Shown piece after piece: positions 50,855 through 60,123 of a stretch of DNA of 64,000 bases. A program made the position numbers and the translations under genes. Position 1 is the first letter of the stretch, and each line of letters starts with the position of its first letter. Origin of the DNA: Exiguobacterium marinum DSM 16307 (GTDB taxonomy: Bacteria > Bacillota > Bacilli > Exiguobacteriales > Exiguobacteriaceae); contig NZ_KK211189.1 of NCBI RefSeq assembly GCF_000620845.1, forward strand, positions 256,501 through 320,500, in the 5' to 3' direction. Under the pieces are notes generated by a model that saw nothing but the letters and a program-made list of their open reading frames with translations, was not told the DNA's origin and did not search any database.

Positions 50855-51958
50855 ATGTCAGAACGTATTTTCATCAGTCCGGCTAAGTATGTGCAAGGGA
50901 AACAAACGATTGATCGCATCGGAGAGTTTGTCACTCACTTCGGTTCAAACGCTTTACTCATAGCGGATGATATCGTGTGGGATTTAGTAGGCGAACGCGT
51001 GACACAGTCTCTGCAGTCGAGTGATATCAAGGCGACAAAAGCAGATTTTGTCGGAGAAGCATCAAAGCATGAGATTACTCGCATCGCCACAGACGCTAAA
51101 GAGAACGGTACAGCGTTCGTTATCGGCCTTGGTGGCGGCAAGACGCTCGATACGGCAAAAGCGGTCGCAGATGAATTGGATGCCCGCATCGTCATTGTAC
51201 CGACCATCGCCTCTACAGATGCGCCGACAAGCGCATTGTCGGTCATTTATACAGATGAAGGTAATTTCGAAAGCTATCGTTTTTATAAAAAGAATCCAGA
51301 TCTCGTTCTGGTGGACACCGAATTGATTGCACAGGCACCGCCTCGCTTCTTAGCGTCAGGTATTGCCGATGCATTGGCTACGTGGGTCGAAGTGCGAAGC
51401 GTCCTTACATTTGGAGGCAAGACGATGGCCGGTGGTGTCCCGACGCTTGCGGCGGAAGCGATTGCTGAACGATGTGAAGAAGTTCTGTTCACGTACGGCA
51501 TTCAGGCGTATGAGGCCGTCAAGGCAAAAGTTGTGACGCCTGCGCTCGAAGCCATCGTTGAAGCCAATACACTATTAAGCGGTCTCGGCTTTGAAAGCGG
51601 TGGCTTGGCTGCGGCCCACGCTATTCACAATGGATTCACCGCGTTAGAAGGAGACATCCACCATTTGACGCACGGTGAAAAAGTTGCTTTCGGAACACTC
51701 GTACAACTCGCACTCGAAGGGCGTCCTCAAGAAGAATTCGAGCAATATGTTGCCTTTTATATGGCGCTCGACTTACCGGTCACACTCGAAGATATTAAAT
51801 TAAAGGATGCGTCTCGAGAAGATATCTTGAAAGTCGGGAAGGCCGCCACGGCAGAAGGCGAAACGATTCATAGCGGTTTCGATGTCACGCCTGAAGAAGT
51901 TGCAGACGCGATCATCGCGGCTGATCGCTACGCCCGTCTTTATCAAGAGCGTTTATGA
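50855..51958 (+). CDS. gldA: Glycerol dehydrogenase
   Basis: 367 residues, the same length as E. coli GldA. An iron/zinc-type alcohol dehydrogenase that oxidises glycerol to dihydroxyacetone with NAD+. NAD-binding [16 protein letters not shown], the [16 protein letters not shown] stretch, and metal ligands in [12 protein letters not shown] and [10 protein letters not shown] are present. The ATG at 50855 is used since AAAGG lies 12 bases upstream; the ATG four codons before overlaps that site. It sits behind a cre-like palindrome. Confidence 0.93.
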   Translation: MSERIFISPAKYVQGKQTIDRIGEFVTHFGSNALLIADDIVWDLVGERVTQSLQSSDIKATKADFVGEASKHEITRIATDAKENGTAFVIGLGGGKTLDTAKAVADELDARIVIVPTIASTDAPTSALSVIYTDEGNFESYRFYKKNPDLVLVDTELIAQAPPRFLASGIADALATWVEVRSVLTFGGKTMAGGVPTLAAEAIAERCEEVLFTYGIQAYEAVKAKVVTPALEAIVEANTLLSGLGFESGGLAAAHAIHNGFTALEGDIHHLTHGEKVAFGTLVQLALEGRPQEEFEQYVAFYMALDLPVTLEDIKLKDASREDILKVGKAATAEGETIHSGFDVTPEEVADAIIAADRYARLYQERL

Positions 51959-52003
51959 AAACAGCGAGAGGAAGCTCACACGGCTTCTTCTCGCTGTTTT
52001 TTG
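51957..52003. terminator. Convergent terminator after gldA
   Basis: AAACAGCGAGA pairs with TCTCGCTGTTT, with an extra inner GAAGC/GCTTC pairing, then a T run; the minus-strand gene ends just inside it. Confidence 0.85.
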
Positions 52004-52443
52004 TTTAGGAAGAATGATAAGAGAATTCCGACTCCCATACAGCCGACTGTCAGAAAAAAGAACGTCAGCTGGTTCATGTAAATGATATTTGTGAATTGAT
52101 TCCATCCTTCTGCGTACGACTCATTGGCTGACAAACGAATCCCTTCTCGAAGAGACACCGCCTGAGAGTGATTCGTCATCCAAGCAATGGCGGCCATGAT
52201 GAAACTTCCGATTGCTAACCCAATCTTTCCAATCGGTCGGACGGATGCGACGACTCGATGCGTCAAACGGATGGTGACCCAAATGAACAATAAAAGAAAC
52301 GGCCATCCGATCAAGAGAGCAATCCAGTACAGGTTCCCTTCACTCGGTGTCTCCGAATAAGGGGTCGTCATCACTTCGCCGAGCTTAAAGATTCCAAACG
52401 TGATCAACGTCACGATAAACCATGCCTTTATTAACTTTTCCAT
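51976..52443 (-). CDS. Unknown four-span membrane protein
   Basis: 155 residues. Hydrophobic segments at about 5-25, 40-62, 74-92 and 122-145. Short extracytoplasmic loops contain EVMTTPYSETPSEG and SLREGIRLSANESYAEGWNQ. C-terminus NKKQREEAV. No family recognised. Lies upstream of a terminator shared with gldA and follows, after its own gap, another small membrane protein gene on the same strand. Confidence 0.6.
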   Translation of the reverse strand: MEKLIKAWFIVTLITFGIFKLGEVMTTPYSETPSEGNLYWIALLIGWPFLLLFIWVTIRLTHRVVASVRPIGKIGLAIGSFIMAAIAWMTNHSQAVSLREGIRLSANESYAEGWNQFTNIIYMNQLTFFFLTVGCMGVGILLSFFLNKKQREEAV

Positions 52444-52466
52444 CTCAACACCTCGTCCTTAGTATA

Positions 52467-52500
52467 GCAAAAACACCGTATGCGTCTGCATACAGTGTTT
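52467..52500 (-). terminator. Terminator of the small membrane protein gene
   Basis: AAACAC-GTATGC pairs with GCATAC-GTGTTT with one bulge each side and a short loop, then TTTTTGC on the minus strand. Confidence 0.75.
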
Positions 52501-52717
52501 AGTCTTTCGGTCGGATGGCATAATAAATCAAGATGACAAGCCACGTCCAAACTCCTGTGAAAATCCCGATAATTCCGATGATGAAAAAACCTAACGGAAT
52601 CATCGATTTCGTTCGATTGTAGTCCTTCCACATATTCGATAGCCCTTTAATATTAAAGTATAAAAAGGCAAAGAACAGGACGAGCAATAACAGTGGTAAT
52701 CCAAATAAGACTTCCAT
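52499..52717 (-). CDS. Small two-span membrane protein
   Basis: 72 residues. Two long hydrophobic helices (about 2-22 and 43-66) joined by a basic loop KGLSNMWKDYNRTKSM. Start at 52717 has AAAGGAG 9 bases upstream. No family recognised. Its stop codon touches its terminator. Confidence 0.55.
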   Translation of the reverse strand: MEVLFGLPLLLLVLFFAFLYFNIKGLSNMWKDYNRTKSMIPLGFFIIGIIGIFTGVWTWLVILIYYAIRPKD

Positions 52718-52891
52718 TCGCTCACTCCTTTCTACGATTTCATTCGTTATGTTTATTGTATCTGATTTGGTACCTCGTTTCATCGGACCCAAGCTGTATC
52801 CTTATCCGACCTAAAGATGGATAAAAGATGCTCAGTCCATCAAGAAAACGGGAAAAGGAACATCATCTAACTCATGAGGAGGCGGTTTGCC

Positions 52892-53731
52892 ATGAAGTCC
52901 CTGCGTATTTTGATCATTTGTCTGCTCCTGTTTCAGACGTCGCCGGTGACAGCGGCATCATCGTCCCCACAACCAGGCTATACCATCAAAACAACCTATT
53001 TATACGGTCGGGCGATGCAATCTTCTCCCGTACTAAAGACGTTACGAACGAATGTCCCTGTTCGTTACACCACTTATAACCGAAGCTGGTCGAACGTCTA
53101 CATCGGAAATACGAAATACTTCACTCCATCTGCCAACTTAAGAGCCGGTATACCTAAAATGCCTTCTGCCGACCGTTTACGACTCGTCAACAAAAAATAT
53201 GGTCTCCCGTCCACTTATCGTTCCCCACAACTTGTCACCTTAACCGTCCCAACTGTTTATCAAAAAGGAAGCGAACGTACATTGATGACAGCGGAAGCCG
53301 CTTACGCGCTAGCGAAACTGTATTACGCAGGTCGAAAGCAAGGTCATACGTTATACGCCCTTAGCGCCTACCGATCTTACTCGACCCAAAAATCGCTCTA
53401 TGCCTATTATGTCAATACCCGCGGAGTCGCATACGCTTCAAAATATGTGGCACGTCCCGGTCACAGTGAACATCAAACCGGTCTAGCGGTTGATATGACG
53501 AGTCAACGGATGCGTCTAGGGTTATATGCCTCCTTTGACCAATCGCCTGAAGGAAAGTGGATGATTCAAAACGCCCATCGATATGGATTCATTGTCCGCT
53601 ATCCGAAAGGAAAAGAAAAAATTACCGGATACAATTACGAGCCTTGGCATTTGCGTTATGTCGGGGTCAATGAAGCGACGATGATGAAGCAGAAGAACTG
53701 GACGTTTGAAGAATGGTGGAACAAACGTTGA
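52892..53731 (+). CDS. D-alanyl-D-alanine carboxypeptidase (VanY/M15B), secreted
   Basis: 279 residues. A signal peptide (about 1-25, VTAASS) is followed by an SH3b-like region (about 30-80: YLYGRAMQSSP, WSNVYIGNTKYF) and a VanY domain. The zinc site is formed by RPGHSEHQTGLAVDM and WHLRYVG, with SAYRSYSTQ before it. It trims the terminal D-Ala from peptidoglycan stems outside the membrane. Start at 52892 with GAGGAGG 9 bases upstream. It is a housekeeping wall enzyme rather than a vancomycin cassette, as no van genes surround it. Confidence 0.9.
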   Translation: MKSLRILIICLLLFQTSPVTAASSSPQPGYTIKTTYLYGRAMQSSPVLKTLRTNVPVRYTTYNRSWSNVYIGNTKYFTPSANLRAGIPKMPSADRLRLVNKKYGLPSTYRSPQLVTLTVPTVYQKGSERTLMTAEAAYALAKLYYAGRKQGHTLYALSAYRSYSTQKSLYAYYVNTRGVAYASKYVARPGHSEHQTGLAVDMTSQRMRLGLYASFDQSPEGKWMIQNAHRYGFIVRYPKGKEKITGYNYEPWHLRYVGVNEATMMKQKNWTFEEWWNKR

Positions 53732-53744
53732 GTGAGCATCCTTT

Positions 53745-53773
53745 TTCAAGCATTTCCCCATTCAAGTTATAAT
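53745..53773 (+). promoter_or_regulatory. Promoter of the HmoA-like gene
   Basis: TTCAAG and a perfect TATAAT are 17 bases apart, 35 bases before the start codon. Confidence 0.6.
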
Positions 53774-53807
53774 GGAGTCATCTTATTCGTATAGGGGGAA
53801 ATGTGTG

Positions 53808-54146
53808 ATGTGGATTGTGATGAACAAACTAGATGTTGAAAAAGGAAAAGCCGATGCGGTCAAAGCACGCTTCGAAACGACAAAAGGAATCGAAGCGATG
53901 GATGGCTTTGTCCGGATGCAAGTGTTGACGGATACGTCCGATGTAGCGATGGATCATGTCGTCATCATGACCACATGGCGTGATGCGGCAAGCTTTGAGA
54001 ACTGGCGCGACAGCAATGCCTACAAGCACGCCCATAAGAAACGAGATGACGGGACGTCGGAAGTAAAACCAATCATCCTCGGCAATACTGTGACTCAATA
54101 TGATGTCGCCATCGAGCATCTCGCATCAACGGAGAGCGTTCAATAA
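53808..54146 (+). CDS. Antibiotic-biosynthesis-monooxygenase-fold protein (HmoA/IsdG-like)
   Basis: 112 residues, ferredoxin-like ABM fold. The active-site Asn of IsdG-type heme monooxygenases is in MWIVMNKLDV, and the TTWRDAASFENWRDSNAYKHAHK segment holds the conserved W and the heme-ligand-type His. It could cleave heme to release iron, fitting the iron-uptake genes elsewhere, although no Fur box is visible here. GGGGG lies 9 bases upstream of the ATG. Its last 21 bases overlap the end of the opposite-strand CBS gene. Confidence 0.78.
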   Translation: MWIVMNKLDVEKGKADAVKARFETTKGIEAMDGFVRMQVLTDTSDVAMDHVVIMTTWRDAASFENWRDSNAYKHAHKKRDDGTSEVKPIILGNTVTQYDVAIEHLASTESVQ

Positions 54147-54827
54147 GTCTTGAGGACGAATGATGCCGAGTAGCGGTTCATCCGGACTACCCGTCTTCGT
54201 AATAAGAAGTGCGTCGTAGCGCGCACCTTCTTTCATTTGAGTGAAGCTGTGTTGCGCCTCGATGACCGTCGTGTCTTTTTGAATGAATCGATACCGATGC
54301 ATATGCGGGTCGTGATGAAGCACATGTTTCACGCGAACTCCTTTGAGTGATAAGTTGGTTCCGTCGATGGTTTCGGCCAGCCAACTTGTCACTCCTTTTT
54401 TCGTCAACAAACCACGCCAAGAGCCGTTGGCGTGATATACAGGGAACTGTGAGTAATTCTTATCACGAATTTCTCGAAGCACTTCCGTCAAAAAATCTTC
54501 GGACTGAAACGTCACCACCGATTTCGCAAATAAAGGAATGACGAGACGGGGATGAAGCAGCTCTTGCTCCACTTCTAAAATCAATTCAACGAGCGACTCA
54601 TGTGGCTCTGCGATAATAAAATCAGGTTCCCGCCGCTCATGGACGATGGCATTTCGCAGTTGACTCATTTGATGTAAATCTTCTTTATAGCGGTCGATGA
54701 TTGGATTTTGTTTCGCAAGACGATTCACCATATTGCTAAAACTAAAATGCTTACCATTTCCCATTTCTCGACTCAAGTAGTCTTCAATACGGTGGTAAGA
54801 TGCTAAAAAGTCTTCAGCACGACTCAT
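54126..54827 (-). CDS. CBS-domain protein
   Basis: 233 residues, soluble. The N-terminal 90 residues are helical with QLRNAIVHERRE, similar to HEPN/DUF-type helical bundles. Two CBS motifs follow (about 95-160 FAKSVVTFQSEDFLTEVLREI, and 165-233 ending LGIIRPQDLLNAL). CBS pairs bind adenine nucleotides and regulate attached domains, so this may be a nucleotide sensor. The end overlaps the opposing gene by 21 bases. RBS GGAGGTTGAT. Confidence 0.75.
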   Translation of the reverse strand: MSRAEDFLASYHRIEDYLSREMGNGKHFSFSNMVNRLAKQNPIIDRYKEDLHQMSQLRNAIVHERREPDFIIAEPHESLVELILEVEQELLHPRLVIPLFAKSVVTFQSEDFLTEVLREIRDKNYSQFPVYHANGSWRGLLTKKGVTSWLAETIDGTNLSLKGVRVKHVLHHDPHMHRYRFIQKDTTVIEAQHSFTQMKEGARYDALLITKTGSPDEPLLGIIRPQDLLNALR

Positions 54828-54941
54828 GTAATCAACCTCCTTAACGATACATGTATACCCTCTTTTTCATCATTTGAGCAGGAAACCGTCGATTCACTCC
54901 GAATGACTTTAAGATCATCTTGATTATTGAGGAGATCTGTC

Positions 54942-55095
54942 ATGGCTACTTCTGTACCATCAACACCTAAAGTTTCACCACCACCCACGTTTCCGGCGGG
55001 GTGACGGGAGGGATCCCCGTCGCAATTGGATAATCCCGTTTGCCGTCGCCTTTGGTGCTGTATTCGGGGTATACGCCTTTCAAACCATACTATAA
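54942..55095 (+). pseudogene. Frameshifted small single-span membrane protein
   Basis: ATG at 54942 with GAGGAG 7 bases upstream encodes a Pro-rich start (MATSVPSTPKVSPPPTFPAG) and then meets TGA. Removing one G from the GGGG at that point would restore a 50-codon frame that continues DGRDPRRNW and ends in a membrane helix IIPFAVAFGAVFGVYAF, stopping right before a terminator. This may be a single-base indel mutation, a sequencing error, or a programmed frameshift. No homologue recognised. Confidence 0.5.
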
Positions 55096-55129
55096 AGGAG
55101 CGGCACACAAGGTGCTGCTCCTTTTTTAT
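55095..55129. terminator. Bidirectional terminator
   Basis: AAAGGAGC and GCAC pair with GTGC and GCTCCTTT, interrupted by one mismatch, followed by six T residues. It closes the frameshifted small gene and the convergent HD-GYP gene. Confidence 0.8.
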
Positions 55130-56613
55130 GCCGAGATGGCTTCCCTACGAAGCTGTACGAACAGATCTACAAATTCTGCGTCCCATTGCGTTCCACGCCC
55201 ACTCTCTAAAATTGAGAGCGCCTTTTCAATCGGCATGCCTGAACGATATGGGCGGTCTGAAGTCATCGCGTCATACGCATCGGCAATGGCCATGATTCTT
55301 CCAAACAGCGGAATATTCTCTTCGCTTAAACGATCCGGATACCCTTTCCCGTCGATTCGCTCATGATGTGACCGAACGCCGGCCAAAATTGGCTGAAGTG
55401 ATGTGGGTAAATGAATTTGACTCAAAATATGAATCCCGATTGTCGGATGTTCCTGAATTTTTGAAAACTCTTCATCTGTCAATTTCCCTTCCTTCAACAA
55501 TACATCATCGCGAATCCCGATTTTCCCGATATCATGAAGAAGTGCCGACTTATTGAGTAAATCGATTTGGGTACTCGACAAACTAAGTGCACGGGCAAGC
55601 TCGACCGAGTACATCGCTACACGCTCCGAATGTCCTGCTGTGTAAGGGTCACGTGCATCGAGTGTTGCCGCAAATAAAATGAAGAGACTATCTAAAAGTT
55701 GCGCGTTTTCCTGTTCCCGCTTATTTACTGTCTCTACCATTTGATTGAATCCACCAATCAATCGGGCGAACTCATCTAAGTACGGATTCTCGATTTTTTG
55801 AAGTTGTCCCGACTCCATTTGTTCGATACCTGATGTCAAAAATCCGATGGGGCGTTTGATATTGTCATACAACAAGAAACTGCACAAAACTGCAATTCCA
55901 ATGATGATTATGAGAATAATGAATGCCCAGTTCCAGTACGTATCTATCCGTGTCGATGTCGAAAGTTGTACACTTGAAGCCAACATAAATAATAGGATGG
56001 GAAAGACACCCGTAATGAGCATGCTAATCAATAATTTTGTTCGCACACTGAACGACTGATATGTTGTTTGGACCGGTTGGCGATACAACTCATAGTGTCT
56101 CTCTTTCATATACACAAGTAATGGCTCGACTGACCGAACCGTTAAAAAATATTCAATCAACGCATGGAGCACGGCAATCATCACGGCACCGATTGCGGCT
56201 AAACCAATCAAACGATAGGGTAAATTAATCCAATCATTATAGATGCAAACAGTCGTTACGCCGATAGCCGGGATGGATAGTCCAAACAAATGAGGACCGA
56301 GAATCCGCTGTATCGTCAAAATCGGAAATCGGCTCGCCTGATCAAACGCTGATGTCAATTCGTCCATTGTCGAGGACTCGGTCGTAAAGAACTGTCGAAT
56401 CGGTCGAATATGGCGACGATATAAGAGTAGTTCAGACGTAATCATGACCATCCCTGAACCTAACATGATGGTCAGAAGTAATAACATCTCTTGCCTTGAT
56501 AATTCAAGCGTCTGAAAAATAAAGACGCCCCCTACACCAAAAACGGCCAACCCTGAGCCAATCACATAGTTTACAATAAGTGTCCGTTGAAATCGTTCGA
56601 ACATTCCCCTCAC
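55126..56613 (-). CDS. HD-GYP domain membrane protein (probable c-di-GMP phosphodiesterase)
   Basis: 495 residues. Six or more membrane segments in the first 260 residues, then a HAMP-like region (FLTSGIEQMESGQLQKI) and an HD-GYP domain (about 310-490). HD is in LLHDIGKIG; the GYP triad is in HHERIDGKGYPDRL, with IMAIADAYDAMTSDRPYR following. It likely degrades cyclic-di-GMP in response to an envelope signal. Single gene. RBS weak (GAGGTGAGG). Confidence 0.88.
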   Translation of the reverse strand: MRGMFERFQRTLIVNYVIGSGLAVFGVGGVFIFQTLELSRQEMLLLLTIMLGSGMVMITSELLLYRRHIRPIRQFFTTESSTMDELTSAFDQASRFPILTIQRILGPHLFGLSIPAIGVTTVCIYNDWINLPYRLIGLAAIGAVMIAVLHALIEYFLTVRSVEPLLVYMKERHYELYRQPVQTTYQSFSVRTKLLISMLITGVFPILLFMLASSVQLSTSTRIDTYWNWAFIILIIIIGIAVLCSFLLYDNIKRPIGFLTSGIEQMESGQLQKIENPYLDEFARLIGGFNQMVETVNKREQENAQLLDSLFILFAATLDARDPYTAGHSERVAMYSVELARALSLSSTQIDLLNKSALLHDIGKIGIRDDVLLKEGKLTDEEFSKIQEHPTIGIHILSQIHLPTSLQPILAGVRSHHERIDGKGYPDRLSEENIPLFGRIMAIADAYDAMTSDRPYRSGMPIEKALSILESGRGTQWDAEFVDLFVQLRREAISA

Positions 56614-56685
56614 CTCTGTACTCTTTTTCTTCTATCACTGACATTCTTTTCTTTTACTATCGACCGGACTCTTTCTAAGTTGAAC

Positions 56686-56715
56686 ACAAAAACGGACCTC
56701 CACATGGGAGATCCG
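56686..56715 (-). terminator. Terminator of the MscS-like gene
   Basis: CGGA-CTCC/GGAG-TCCG stem with one internal mismatch, 4-base loop and TTTTTGTG on the minus strand. Confidence 0.75.
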
Positions 56716-56727
56716 CTAAAAGATAAA

Positions 56728-58479
56728 TTATGGGCGTAATGGACCCTCGTTGTCATCAAGAGAGCGATTGTCTTGGTCTGGAGTGATATTTTCATGGAAC
56801 GGATTCGATTCCGGTCCGTCAACATGATCATCCTTTGATTCAGAAACATCTCGCTTCATCTCTTGCTTCGATTGTTCCGCTTCACGTTTCGACTGCTCAA
56901 CACCCTGTTTTGCTTGGCGTTTCGCATCTTCCGCTTCGCGGCTCATCTGCTCTTTTTCCTGCTCAAGTCCTTCTTTCGAGACTTCTGTTTCATCGATACG
57001 TTGCTCGGCCTTTTTCAAGTAGCGTGCCGCCGTTTCGCGTCCGCCAAGACCGAATGCAAGACCGAAAGCGAGAGCAACGGCTCCAAGAATAAGAAGGAAG
57101 GCCGTATTGACAATCATCGGCGCAATGCCGAGCTGACTGATCGCCATGAAGAAGACGAGTCCGAGAATCGCATACTTCGCCACATAGCGAAGCGCGCTCG
57201 GTTGTCCCGCTCTATCGACAAGGACACTTCCGACCAAGCGCTCTGCCATGTTAGCCAACCAGAAGCCGATTGCTAAGATGATGAGCGCTGCAATGACCAT
57301 CGGCAAGTAAGCAAAGATGGCTGTTGCAAGGGACGCCATGAACTCAAGATTCGCGACTTGAAGCGCTTCTGATACGAAGAGTAAAATTACGATGACTTGT
57401 ACGACCACACCAACCACTTGGGCAATCGACATCGAAGTCGCACGTTCTCCGAAGCCCATTTTTTGAGCCAGTGAATTGACGCCAAGGTTCTCAAGGAGCG
57501 ATACGACGACACCTTTCAACCATTTCGCGACGAACACACCAACAAGGACGAGCACAATCGCAACGAGAATGTCTGGAATCATGACCAAGACATCATTGAG
57601 CATCGCAATCGCTGGTTCAGAGATTCCACGAATATCAAGCGCCTCAAGCGCTGAAATCGTCACAGGAATCATGATGAAGATAAAGACGATTGTACCGATT
57701 GCTTTCGCAAGACTCGATCCTTTTACATAATCAGAAAGATGGAATCGCTCTGCTAATCGATTTAACCCTGCTGCTTCTAGGAACTTCGTCAAAATGTCGC
57801 GTACAATTTTTGCGACCACATATCCGATTGCGAAGATGAGTGCCGCTGCGACAAGTTTCGGAATGAATCCGAGGAAACTGTTCAACAAGTCTTCGAATGG
57901 TCCGCTGACCCCACGAAGTCCGAGTGCATCAAGTACAGCTGGTAACGCTAATAAGAGAACGAGATAGAAGACGATATTTGCGACCGTGTCTACCCATTTC
58001 GTTTGGTTGACACTGGTCGATTCTTGTCCCGTCTTTTCCATCAACTTGCTCAAATTCAAGCGATGTCCTGCCATTTGAATCCCTTTTTTCAGAAGGGTAG
58101 CGATGACCCAAGCAACTAGCAAGATCAAACCTGCTTTAATGACACCGATAATCAATCCTGAGAAGCCTTCATAAATCTGACTGAACGGCTCGGTAATTGC
58201 AGGAACGTTCATAAATTCAAAGATGATTAAGAATGCGAGAAGTAAGACCCCGAAAAACACCACTTTTGCGATAATGCGTTCAGGTGTCCACTTCTCTCCT
58301 TTTTCCCCATCTTTTTTAATTCCGGCCCGCTCATCGAGTCGTGCCTTCTTCAATACTTTTCGTGTCACATTTTCCAAAACTTTTGCCAAAATATACCCGA
58401 CTACAAGAATAACAATTGCCAGCAAAAGTTCCGGTAACCATGACATGAACGAATCAAAGTTATACGTTGTATCGTTCAT
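56728..58479 (-). CDS. Mechanosensitive-channel-family protein with TM-helix repeats
   Basis: 583 residues. At least ten hydrophobic segments in repeating pairs; each repeat has a helix of the IVILVVGYILAKVLENVTRKV type, matching the 'conserved TM helix' repeat of YggB/MscS-related proteins, and LGLAFGLGGRETAARYL resembles the pore helix end. The last 90 residues are a highly charged coiled-coil tail (EQEKEQMSREAEDAKRQ). Probable osmotic or stretch-gated channel. Start at 58479 after AGGAGG. Confidence 0.78.
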   Translation of the reverse strand: MNDTTYNFDSFMSWLPELLLAIVILVVGYILAKVLENVTRKVLKKARLDERAGIKKDGEKGEKWTPERIIAKVVFFGVLLLAFLIIFEFMNVPAITEPFSQIYEGFSGLIIGVIKAGLILLVAWVIATLLKKGIQMAGHRLNLSKLMEKTGQESTSVNQTKWVDTVANIVFYLVLLLALPAVLDALGLRGVSGPFEDLLNSFLGFIPKLVAAALIFAIGYVVAKIVRDILTKFLEAAGLNRLAERFHLSDYVKGSSLAKAIGTIVFIFIMIPVTISALEALDIRGISEPAIAMLNDVLVMIPDILVAIVLVLVGVFVAKWLKGVVVSLLENLGVNSLAQKMGFGERATSMSIAQVVGVVVQVIVILLFVSEALQVANLEFMASLATAIFAYLPMVIAALIILAIGFWLANMAERLVGSVLVDRAGQPSALRYVAKYAILGLVFFMAISQLGIAPMIVNTAFLLILGAVALAFGLAFGLGGRETAARYLKKAEQRIDETEVSKEGLEQEKEQMSREAEDAKRQAKQGVEQSKREAEQSKQEMKRDVSESKDDHVDGPESNPFHENITPDQDNRSLDDNEGPLRP

Positions 58480-58689
58480 CAACCCTTCCTCCTTTTTTGT
58501 ATGAAATGATTGCAGTGTTACTTCTTACATACCTATATTTCAAAACTATCAAACCTCATGAAAAAGGCATTTCTTCCAGATGGCTCTTACGATTCAATGG
58601 AAATGGGTACTTAAGTAAGAAAGAAATCGTGTCAAATCACGCGATATATGATACGAATAACAAGAGAAGTCATTTTAGGAGGAATCGCT

Positions 58690-59103
58690 ATGAATATCGC
58701 TTTAGTGGCTCACGACAAAAAGAAAGATGATTTAATCGTTCTCATCAAAACGTATGCACATATTCTAGAAAAGCATCAGTTGTTCGCGACCGGCACGACG
58801 GGTAAACGAATTGCCGAAGCGACCGGCTTACCTGTACATTGCTTCCGTTCCGGGCCGCTTGGAGGAGACCAAGAAATCGGAGCTGCTGTTGCTCGCGGTG
58901 AAATGGATATGATTATCTTCTTCAGAGACCCGCTGACCGCACAGCCTCATGAACCGGACGTGAGTGCGCTCATGCGTCTTTGTGACGTTTATTCCATTCC
59001 ACTTTCGACGAATATGGGAGGAAGCGAGATTTTGATTCGAAGCATCGAACAAGGTGATTTCGAGTCGCTGAAGCTCTCTCACAATGACGAACCACCTGCC
59101 TGA
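58690..59103 (+). CDS. mgsA: Methylglyoxal synthase
   Basis: 137 residues. Converts dihydroxyacetone phosphate to methylglyoxal and phosphate. Substrate and catalytic residues appear in [31 protein letters not shown] (catalytic Asp) and [14 protein letters not shown]. Length typical. Start at 58690 with AGGAGGAATCGCT upstream; an ATG 14 codons earlier has no site. The next gene begins 2 bases after the stop, so the two may be co-transcribed. Confidence 0.94.
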   Translation: MNIALVAHDKKKDDLIVLIKTYAHILEKHQLFATGTTGKRIAEATGLPVHCFRSGPLGGDQEIGAAVARGEMDMIIFFRDPLTAQPHEPDVSALMRLCDVYSIPLSTNMGGSEILIRSIEQGDFESLKLSHNDEPPA

Positions 59104-59105
59104 CG

Positions 59106-60008
59106 ATGACAAACCAAGAAAGGAGAGGAATCTCCCTGGAACCAAATCTGATTCACGACCCAAACGTTCAACAGTTTTTCAACGAAGTGCGGAAGCGCCT
59201 CATTGAACTGGTTGAAGATGAGACGGAAGCGGACCGTCTTCTGCTTGCACTCGCCGGCTATATCCGTCATGCGGAGAAGAGCGGACAGTCGTTAGATAGT
59301 CTTTTAAATCAAGACCCTCACGAGTACGCCCGCTTCCTCATTGAACAACCCGAGACAAATGAAGAATATCGTCTGCGTTACCATGTGTTGATTGATGCTT
59401 CTGATGAATTAAAACCTCATGAAAAAGCCCAAGCAAACCGAGACTTCGATTGGACAGTCAATCAACTCGATGAAGCAAATCTTTCTTTAAAAGAGATCGA
59501 AGTGCGTGACCTGGCATTTCTCGCCTATACAAAAATCGAAGCACTCAAATCATCGCGCACCATTTGGAACCGTTTCGGCTGGTTGCTCGGTATGATTTTG
59601 GCATTTGCTTACGCCAACTTATTGCTCGTCATCGATGATGTATTTAGTGGGCGCTTGTTCAGTGCCCCCATGTCGACATATCCGGTCGATTATTTAGCCT
59701 TCCTGCTGCCTGTCCTCGTGACCGGTGCCATTTTCGGCACATTGACCCGCTTCCGTCACCATATTCAGACGCTTGGAAGACGCATCGCATTCGCATCCCT
59801 CATTGTCGTTGTCTATATCACGTCCATTTTTTTGATTCAACCGCTCTTAATCACACTCGGTTGGTCATTCGTCATTCAATTAAGTCCACTGTATGCGCTC
59901 ATTTTATTAGCGATCAGTAGCTTCATGGCAATTTGGACATTGATTGAATTCGTATGGAAGAGCACACGCTGTTCACTCGGTGACGATTCGCTTATGCTTT
60001 ATTACTAA
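59106..60008 (+). CDS. HAAS-type membrane protein of unknown function
   Basis: 300 residues. An N-terminal helical HAAS/DUF1129-like domain (VRKRLIELVEDETEADRLLLAL, then AEKSGQSLDSLLNQDPHEYARFL), a charged middle segment and four membrane helices (about 155-300). Such modules mediate protein interaction at the membrane. The annotated ATG 2 bases after the mgsA stop lacks an RBS, while AAAGGAGAGG lies inside the reading frame 6 bases before a CTG at 59136, so the true start may be that CTG. Function unknown. Confidence 0.65.
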   Translation: MTNQERRGISLEPNLIHDPNVQQFFNEVRKRLIELVEDETEADRLLLALAGYIRHAEKSGQSLDSLLNQDPHEYARFLIEQPETNEEYRLRYHVLIDASDELKPHEKAQANRDFDWTVNQLDEANLSLKEIEVRDLAFLAYTKIEALKSSRTIWNRFGWLLGMILAFAYANLLLVIDDVFSGRLFSAPMSTYPVDYLAFLLPVLVTGAIFGTLTRFRHHIQTLGRRIAFASLIVVVYITSIFLIQPLLITLGWSFVIQLSPLYALILLAISSFMAIWTLIEFVWKSTRCSLGDDSLMLYY

Positions 60009-60012
60009 ATCT

Positions 60013-60044
60013 ACGCCATTCCTACAAAGGGATGGCGTTTTTTG
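60013..60044 (+). terminator. Terminator after the HAAS-type gene
   Basis: ACGCCATTCC/GGGATGGCGT stem with one mismatch and a short loop, then six T residues. Confidence 0.85.
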
Positions 60045-60123
60045 TTTCAATCGTCGATAGAACGGAAATTACTCCTATTGTGACGCTTGTTGGAGATTGT
60101 CGAATTTTTAAAGGGGGTATTCG

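Noticed and set aside
52892-53731. Vancomycin-resistance vanY cassette
   Set aside because: No vanS/R/H/A/X genes are near; the protein fits ordinary wall-trimming D,D-carboxypeptidases.
60050-60080. Possible sigma-B promoter (GTTTCA-N14-GGAAAT) before the YflT genes
   Set aside because: The -10 matches only 4 of 6 bases; insufficient although the gene family is often sigma-B dependent.
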